From: Rubrivivax sp.
GTDB lineage: Bacteria; Pseudomonadota; Gammaproteobacteria; Burkholderiales; Burkholderiaceae_C
Direction of reading: 5' to 3'
NCBI GenBank assembly: GCA_016719535.1
Contig: JADJYX010000001.1
Coordinates: 310,001 to 374,000, forward strand
Length of the DNA: 64,000 bases
The notes beneath the pieces were generated by a model, which was not told where the DNA came from, did no database searches, and was given only the letters and a program-made list of their open reading frames with translations. The position numbers and the translations under genes are program-made. This document shows positions 57,352-64,000 of this stretch, one piece after another; the stretch's first letter is position 1, and every line of letters begins with the position of its first letter.

Positions 57352-58812
57352 TTGCGCCGGCTCCTTGTCCTTGCGCTCGCGCTGTGCGGCCTGGCGCAGG
57401 CGCAGGCGCCGTCATCGCCGCTCGACCTGACGGCCAGCGCCGCCTGGGCCGGCTGGTCACGCCCCGATCGCCCGACCGAGGTCGACGTCCGCCTGGCGGC
57501 CGGCCAGCCGGCCCGCGTCGTGCTGGAAGTCGTGGCGGGGCGGCAGACGGTCGCGACCGAACTGGCGCTGCAGCCGGGGCAGCCGGCACGGGTTCGGATG
57601 CCGGTGGCGGCGGCGGAGTCGATCACCGCGCGCGCGCGCGCTGCCGACGGCCGTGAGGTGGCGCAGACGGTGGAGATCAGGCGCTCGGCCTCGCCGCTGC
57701 TGGGCGTGGTGCTGGCCGGGGGTGGCACGCTGGCGTTGGCGGGCTTCCACGCCGTCGCGCTGGGGGCCGCCGACCTGCCGCGACTGGCGACGGCCTACGC
57801 GGCGATCGACGCGCTGGTGCTGGACGCGTCGCTGCTCACCGCGCTCGATGCGCGCCAGACGGCGGCACTGCTCGGCCACGCCGCGGCCTGCGGGCGCATG
57901 GTGGTGCTGCATGCCGATGCACCGGTGCGCCAGCTGCTGGCCGGCGGCGGCGGCTGCGGGCGCCATGCGCTGATGTGGGCCGCGTCGCCCGACGAGGCGC
58001 GCCAGGCGCTGACGGATGCGCTGTCGCACCGCCTGCCCGAGCCGGTGGCCCTGGGCGCCATCGGCGAACTGCGGCAACCGGATCTGGCGATCTGGACCCG
58101 CGTCGCCGTCGCGGTGGCGATCTATTTCGCCGCCGCCGCCCTGGTGCTGCTGTTCGTGCGCAAGGCAGCAGGGCTGGTGCTGCTGCCGGTGCTGGCAACC
58201 GCCGCCATGGGGTTGCTGCTGTGGGCGCAGGAGCCCGTCTCGCAGTTGCTGGTGTGGGGCGAGGGGGGATCGGGCGCGCCGCAGGCGCGCTACCAGGCCT
58301 GGCAGCAGGTGCAGGGCGTGGCGCGCGGCAGCGTCCGGGTTTCCATCCCGCCCGCGCTCGGCGGCTCGGCCCAGGCCTGCCAGTCGCGGCAGGCGCTGCG
58401 CTTGCAGTTCGACGGCAGCCGCGGCCAGGCCTTGGGGGCCGAGTTCGACAGCCGCTTGTTCGCACGCACCTGGCTGTGCTTTGCCGGCAGCTTTCCGACC
58501 ACGCGGACGATTGCCGTCGACCTGCGCCCCGATGGCGTGCCGGAGGCACGCAATGCCGGCACCCAGGCCTGGCCGGCCGGCCGGCTGCTGGACGCCGGCC
58601 AGGTCTTCGACCTGCCCCCGCTGGCCGGCGGCGCCCGCGCGGCGCTGCCGCCATCGCGCCCCGGGGCGCCGCGCGGGCCCGAGCTGCAGCTGGCAGCCGC
58701 CCGCACGGGCTTCGACGGCCGCGCCGCCCTGTGGCCGCTGGACCTGACGGGTGCTGTCGACGCCGGCGCCACCGCGACGGGCTGGCTGCTGGTCGACGTG
58801 GCGCCGCGGTGA
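57352..58812 (+). CDS. Membrane-anchored protein, possible GATase1-like domain
   Basis: A 486-residue protein starting at TTG 57352 with a signal sequence (LRRLLVLALALCGLAQAQA). The exported N-terminal part (about 25-240) includes IDALVLDASLLTALDARQTAALLGHAAACGRMVVLHAD, reminiscent (20-residue stretches apart) of the class-I-amidotransferase-like folds found in MoxR/BatA operons. Two membrane helices at about 243-262 and 268-287 and a second exported part follow. No catalytic residues can be named. It lies 7 bp after the toroid gene and overlaps the next gene. Confidence 0.62.
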   Translation: MRRLLVLALALCGLAQAQAPSSPLDLTASAAWAGWSRPDRPTEVDVRLAAGQPARVVLEVVAGRQTVATELALQPGQPARVRMPVAAAESITARARAADGREVAQTVEIRRSASPLLGVVLAGGGTLALAGFHAVALGAADLPRLATAYAAIDALVLDASLLTALDARQTAALLGHAAACGRMVVLHADAPVRQLLAGGGGCGRHALMWAASPDEARQALTDALSHRLPEPVALGAIGELRQPDLAIWTRVAVAVAIYFAAAALVLLFVRKAAGLVLLPVLATAAMGLLLWAQEPVSQLLVWGEGGSGAPQARYQAWQQVQGVARGSVRVSIPPALGGSAQACQSRQALRLQFDGSRGQALGAEFDSRLFARTWLCFAGSFPTTRTIAVDLRPDGVPEARNAGTQAWPAGRLLDAGQVFDLPPLAGGARAALPPSRPGAPRGPELQLAAARTGFDGRAALWPLDLTGAVDAGATATGWLLVDVAPR

Positions 58813-59306
58813 CCGCCATGGCACCACCACCGCCCGCCACCACCGCCGTGCCAGCCCTGGCCTTTGCTGCCGGCGCCTGCGTCGCGGCGGCTGGCGCGCT
58901 GTGGTGGCTGGGCGCCACGAGGCTCGCGCTCGCGGCCGATGCCGATACCGCGCGCGTGGCCGACCAGGCGTGGCAGGCGATCTGGATCGCCCGCGCCATG
59001 GTGCTGGCGGTGCTGAGCCCGCGGCTGGCCTCGTGGCTGGCCTGGCGGCCGGCGGCAGCGGCCGGCATCGTGCTGCTGGCCCCGGCCTGGCCGCTGGCGG
59101 TGCTGATGGGGTCGGCGGGCGGCGCCGTCCTCGCGCCCGCCCTGCGCGCCGAGGGCCTGCTGCTGGCCGCGGCGGTGGTCCTGCCGGGGCTGGGACAAGG
59201 GCTGCGTCGCCTGCTGCGTCGCGGGTCGCTTGCCGACAGCGTGGCCACGCTGCTGGGCGTCGGACTGGCCCTGGGGCTCTGGCATGGCCGCCACCTCGTC
59301 TTCTGA
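58809..59306 (+). CDS. Small polytopic membrane protein, unknown
   Basis: A 165-residue hydrophobic protein with four to five membrane segments (about 15-35, 55-70, 78-98, 105-125, 143-158). The GTG at 58809 would overlap the preceding stop (GTGA), the pattern used throughout this operon; ATG 58818 is an alternative start. It overlaps the next gene by 23 bp. No family recognised. Confidence 0.62.
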   Translation: MTAMAPPPPATTAVPALAFAAGACVAAAGALWWLGATRLALAADADTARVADQAWQAIWIARAMVLAVLSPRLASWLAWRPAAAAGIVLLAPAWPLAVLMGSAGGAVLAPALRAEGLLLAAAVVLPGLGQGLRRLLRRGSLADSVATLLGVGLALGLWHGRHLVF

Positions 59307-60437
59307 CAGCGTCGAGCACGCGCTGCAGCAGCTGCTGTCGGCGGTGCGCCGCCACCTGTGGCTGGCGCAGGCGGCCGCCGCCGCGCGCGCGGCGTGCTGG
59401 CTCGGCGCCGGCGCTGTGCTGCTGGCGCTGGCGCTGCACCTGGGCGTCACCCCGGTGCCGCTGCCCGTGGTGCCGGGCGCCTTGGCGCTGATCGGGCTCG
59501 GCGCCGCGGCCTGGGCGCTGCGGCAGCGCCCCGGCGATCCGGCCTGCGCCCTCTGGGCCGACCGCCACCTGGGCGGCGCGTCGGCCGTCACGACCTGGCT
59601 GGAACTGTCGCGCACGACAGCGACCGTTGCGCCGGCGCCGGCGGCGCGCCAGCGGCTCGAACGCTGGCTGGCCGCGCGGCTGCCGGCGAGCCGGCAGCAA
59701 CTCGCGACGCTGGCCACCGCGCACCGGCTGCAGCGCCCGCTGCTGACGATGCTGGTCTGCACGGGCCTGGTGACCGGAGTGCTGTCGCTGCGGCAGGCCG
59801 CGGTGCCGGCGCCACCCGCGCCCTCGGCGAAGTCCCCGGCCGCCACCGCCAGCCCCGCGCCGCTGGCCGCCGCCGACCCGGCGGCCGCGGACAGGGCCAG
59901 CGCGCTGGCCCGCGCCGCGCGCGCGGCTGCCGAGCGCGCCGCGGCGCCCGGGTCCGGTGACCGCGCCGGGGCGCCGGCGAACGCGCAGGCACCAGGGCGC
60001 GACGCTGCGCTCGCGCGTGCCGATGCCCGGGCCGATGCCCGGGCCGATGACTCGCCGCGCACCGCTTCGCCGGCGCAAGACGGTGCCGGCGTCCCCGCAC
60101 CCGGCGACGCACCGGCCGGCGCCGGCGAAGCCGGCCGCGCGGGGCAGGGCAGCGCCGGCCAGGGGCAAGGACTTGGTGACAGCCGCGACGACCGTGCCGA
60201 TGTTGGCGTTTCGCGGGCAGCGCGCGCGCCCTCGGGCATGCCAGCATCGGAGCTGGCCGACCGGCCGGGGGCTGGCGCCTGGCAGGCCGACGCCGCAACG
60301 TCGGCGCGCTTTGCGGCCGACGCATCGCCCGGCAGTCGTGCCACCATGGCCAGTCTGCCGGAGCCCGCACCCGCGCTGCCGCCCCCGGCCACCGACGGCC
60401 CCCGACCGAGCCCGACCGAAGCGAGCTATGTACGAGC

Positions 60438-61453
<1,016 letters not shown>

Positions 61454-61472
<19 letters not shown>

Positions 61473-62353
61473 TCCGCACGCAGCTGCCGGCCGAGCCGGA
61501 GCTGCAGGCCTTCGCCGCGGCCGCGGCACAGCTGCTGGTCGAGCGGCAGCCGCGCTCGCCGGGCCTGCGCGCGGTGTCGCGGCGCGTCGGCGTCGGCCTG
61601 CAGCACCTCGATCACCGCGACTATGCCCCCGGCGACGAGGTGCGCCACATCGACTGGCGGCAGACGGCGCGGCTGCGGCGGCCGATCCTGCGCCGCTTCG
61701 AGTCGGAGTCGGTGTCGGACTGGACGCTGGTGCTCGATGCCAGTTCGTCGATGTCGGTTCACGGCGGCGCCAAATGGCAGGCCGCGGTGCAGGTGGCCGC
61801 CGCACTGAGCTTTGCGCTGCTGCACCTGGGCCACCGGGTCGGCCTGCTGGCCTTCGGCAGCCAGCTGCTGGCGCAGTGCCCGCGCGGTCGCGGGCAGCGC
61901 CACTATGCGGCCATCGCGCGGCAGTTGCTGGCGCTGCAGCCGGCGCCGCGCGGCGAACGCTCCGAGCTGGGCGTGTGTGCACCGTCGCTGCACGACGCGT
62001 CGTCGGTCTTCGTGCTCGGCGACTTCCTGGCCGACGACGCCATGTGCCGTGACCTGGGTGCGCTGCGCCAGCGCTGCACGGCGCTGCACGCGATGCAGAT
62101 GCGCAGCGACGCCGAGACCCGGCTCGCGCCGGCCGGGGAGGTCGACCTCGTCGACGCCGAAAGCGGCCGGCAGGCCCGGGTGATGGCGGATGCGCAAGCC
62201 GAGGCCATCGCCGCCACGGCCCGCGCCGCCATGACGGCCCGGCTGCAGGCCTTCTGCCTGCGCCATGGCATTGCCTTCACCGACTGGGAGATCGGGCAGC
62301 CGTGGCGCTGGGCCTTGCTGCAACACCTGATGCGGGCGCGCGCCAATTGCTGA
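61454..62353 (+). CDS. DUF58 domain protein
   Basis: A 299-residue protein with the DUF58 core RDYAPGDEVRHIDWRQTAR (about 51-69) followed by RRFESES and VLDASSSM, a vWA-like metal-binding start (DxSxS). DUF58 proteins accompany MoxR ATPases and probably bind or present their clients. ATG 61454 overlaps moxR by 19 bp; GTG 61469, overlapping the moxR stop as GTGA, is an equally plausible start. Confidence 0.9.
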
Positions 62354-63906
62354 GCTGGGTCACCCCCCTGTGGCTGCTCGGCCTGGCCATGCTGCCGCTG
62401 ATCCGCTGGCTGCACCGCGGCGGGCCACGGCGGCAGGCGCTGACGGTGTCGCGCCTGGCGCTGTGGCAGGGCGCCGAACGGCCCGGCCCGGCCGGCGGCG
62501 AGCGCCGGCCGCCCGACCCGGCATGGCGCCGCCGTGCGCTGCTGACGGCGCTGCTGGTGATCGCGCTGGCCGAACCGCAGTGGCATTCGTCGCGGGCGCG
62601 CATCACCGTCTGGCTGGACGATTCGCTGCACATGCTCACGCGCGAGGACGGCACCACGCGGCTGGACGCGGGCTGGGCGGCGCTGCAGGCACAGCTGGCC
62701 GCCAGCGGGCCGGCCGAGGTCGAACTGCGATCGCTCGGCGATCCCTGGCGCACGAGGGGCGCGCCCGACGCCGCGCTGCTGGCCGCGGTGGCCGCCGAGG
62801 CCGGGCGGCACGAACCCGGCCCGCCCCCCGAGGCCCTGCTGTCGCGCGACCGCCAGCACTGGCTGCTGACCGACGGTGCCGACGCCTCGCTGCTCGACTG
62901 GGGCAGCGGCCGCGGGCCGGACCACCTCGTCGCGGTGGGCCGGACGCAGCGCAATGCCGGGCTGCAGCGGCTGGCCGCCCGGCGCGACCCGGAGGATCCG
63001 CAGCGGCTGCAATTGCTGGTCGTGGCCATCAACGGCGGTGCGGCGGAAGAAACGCGGGAGATCGTCGTCGCCGACGACAGCGGCGAGCAGGGCCGCACCT
63101 TGCGCACCATCGCCGCGGGCCGCACGGCGTCGTGGCGGCTGACCCTTCCCGCGGCCGGGGTGGGCCGGCTGCGTGCCGTGCTGCAGCCGGGCGACGCACT
63201 GGCGGCCGACGATGAGCTGCGGCTGGACCTGGCCCCGCTGCGCCGCCGGCGCCTGGCCGTCGATGCGGCCTGTCCGCCTTCCGTGCAGGCCGCCGTCGAT
63301 GCCCACCCCCGCCTCGAGCGCGGCAGCTTGGACGCTGCCGAGGCCGCCATCGACTGCAGCGGCCTGCGTGCGCCGCTGCCGACGGTCAGCCTGCAGGCAC
63401 GGCAGCTGCCCACGCCGCTGACGGCAGCGCTGCGCTGGTCGTCGGCCTGGCCAGCGGCACAACGCGTGGTGCTCGACCCCGACCGGCTGCGCAGCGCCGC
63501 GCGGCTCGAGGTCGGCCGCGCCGATGTGGTGCTGCTGGCTGCCGGCGACGAGGCGCTGATCGTGCGCCGCGACGGGCAACCCGCTCGCATCGAGACCGCG
63601 CTGGACTTCGGTGCCGGTGCCGGCGGCGCGGCTGCCGAACGGCCGCTGCTGCTCAACCGGATGCTCGAGCAGCTGCTGGGCGAACCGCTGCTCGATGGCG
63701 TGGCCATGGCCGAGCGCAGCGCGGCCGCATCGCGCGTGGTGCCGCAGACGGCTGCGCCGCCTGCGCAACGGCCGGATCGGGCCGTGGCCACGGGTCGGCC
63801 ACGCGCGGCGACGCAGGCGCTGCTGCTGGCCGCGCTGGCGGTGCTGGGCTGGGAACTGGCCGTGCTGGCCCGGCAGTCGGCCCGCCGCCGTGCGGGCACG
63901 CCGTGA
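62347..63906 (+). CDS. BatA-like membrane protein with degenerate vWA
   Basis: A 519-residue protein. The N-terminus LSWVTPLWLLGLAMLPLIRW is the BatA first helix, followed by a basic stretch, a second helix (RRALLTALLVIALAEPQW) and a vWA-like domain in which the metal motif DxSxS is changed to DDSLHM, so metal binding is doubtful. An exported beta-rich part and a final membrane helix (about 490-508) follow. Start taken as TTG 62347, just before the DUF58 stop; a GTG at 62302 would overlap more. It is third of the MoxR-DUF58-BatA set. Confidence 0.8.
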   Translation: MLSWVTPLWLLGLAMLPLIRWLHRGGPRRQALTVSRLALWQGAERPGPAGGERRPPDPAWRRRALLTALLVIALAEPQWHSSRARITVWLDDSLHMLTREDGTTRLDAGWAALQAQLAASGPAEVELRSLGDPWRTRGAPDAALLAAVAAEAGRHEPGPPPEALLSRDRQHWLLTDGADASLLDWGSGRGPDHLVAVGRTQRNAGLQRLAARRDPEDPQRLQLLVVAINGGAAEETREIVVADDSGEQGRTLRTIAAGRTASWRLTLPAAGVGRLRAVLQPGDALAADDELRLDLAPLRRRRLAVDAACPPSVQAAVDAHPRLERGSLDAAEAAIDCSGLRAPLPTVSLQARQLPTPLTAALRWSSAWPAAQRVVLDPDRLRSAARLEVGRADVVLLAAGDEALIVRRDGQPARIETALDFGAGAGGAAAERPLLLNRMLEQLLGEPLLDGVAMAERSAAASRVVPQTAAPPAQRPDRAVATGRPRAATQALLLAALAVLGWELAVLARQSARRRAGTP

Positions 63907-64000
63907 GCGCGCGCCGCAGCCTGCTGGCGCTGGCCCTGCAGTGCGGGGCGCTGGCGGCGCTGCTGGCGGCGCTGGCGGGCGTGGCCTGGCTCGATCCGCG
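63903..64000 (+). CDS. Start of next operon gene, signal/membrane segment, partial
   Basis: GTG 63903 overlaps the preceding stop (GTGA). The 32 complete codons encode SARRSLLALALQ and a hydrophobic Ala/Leu stretch ending GVAWLDP, a signal peptide or membrane helix. The operon therefore continues beyond the right edge; in related clusters another vWA/BatA or large exported protein sits here. Confidence 0.6.
   Translation, partial: MSARRSLLALALQCGALAALLAALAGVAWLDP

Overview
The window is very GC-rich, densely coding DNA of a betaproteobacterium, most likely a Burkholderiales member of the Rubrivivax/Leptothrix/Ideonella type. This placement is inferred from the gene set and from clade-typical details: a DksA with one zinc-finger cysteine, PlsC with an HxxxxE box, the coaX, lnt-glyQ-glyS-gmhB-plsC and hslVU blocks, an NAD-linked hox hydrogenase and a fused isobutyryl-CoA mutase. 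No tRNA, rRNA, CRISPR array or complete transposon was found. 'GC-rich' is a judgement by eye.

Layout. 1-11.5 kb: end of a winged-helix protein gene, an ABM monooxygenase, icmF, coaX, a two-helix K+ channel, hslVU behind a sigma-32-like promoter, a STAS protein, dksA and a frameshifted COG0523 zinc-type GTPase. 11.5-19.6 kb: corC-like gene, lnt, glyQS, gmhB, plsC and a YgjP-type metallopeptidase, all rightward and partly coupled. 19.6-28.1 kb: a LiuR-like MerR regulator, isovaleryl-CoA dehydrogenase, carbonic anhydrase, aceK, thiolase, a LysE exporter, DUF3047 and M20 genes. Three copies of one 22-bp palindrome, in front of icmF, the MerR gene and ivd, tie icmF into a branched-chain acyl-CoA regulon. 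28.1-33.7 kb, mostly leftward: a four-gene operon (cation efflux, Spy-like sensor, response regulator, histidine kinase), a GST and a histidine phosphatase, with a rightward TPR-like gene between them. 33.8-40.3 kb: glgC followed directly by hoxFUYHW (bidirectional [NiFe]-hydrogenase and its protease). 40.3-48.5 kb: secreted PKD metalloprotease, nitroreductase-fold protein, MaoC-like protein, and a B12-dependent ribonucleotide reductase carrying a 380-residue homing-endonuclease intein exactly before its radical cysteine.

48.5-64 kb is the accessory part. It opens with a secreted alpha/alpha-toroid protein ending in thrombospondin-type-3 and dockerin-like calcium modules, then the wreck of a gene with a PEP-CTERM-like tail and a strong terminator, a DUF3303-like gene and a frameshifted VTT membrane gene. 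From 52.5 kb to the right edge runs one tightly coupled operon: an atypical radical SAM protein, an O-methyltransferase-like protein, a secreted YdjY-domain protein, membrane proteins, a second secreted alpha/alpha-toroid protein, then MoxR ATPase, DUF58 and BatA-like genes. I know of no described pathway with this combination; it is the best candidate for an undescribed system here, probably acting at the cell envelope with MoxR/DUF58/BatA as an assembly or activation module.

Three short anomalies recur: two direct duplications of gene ends around GC-rich spacers (near 11.5 and 21.7 kb), and frameshifts in two genes that would be intact with one or two bases fewer. Assembly or sequencing error cannot be excluded for any of them.
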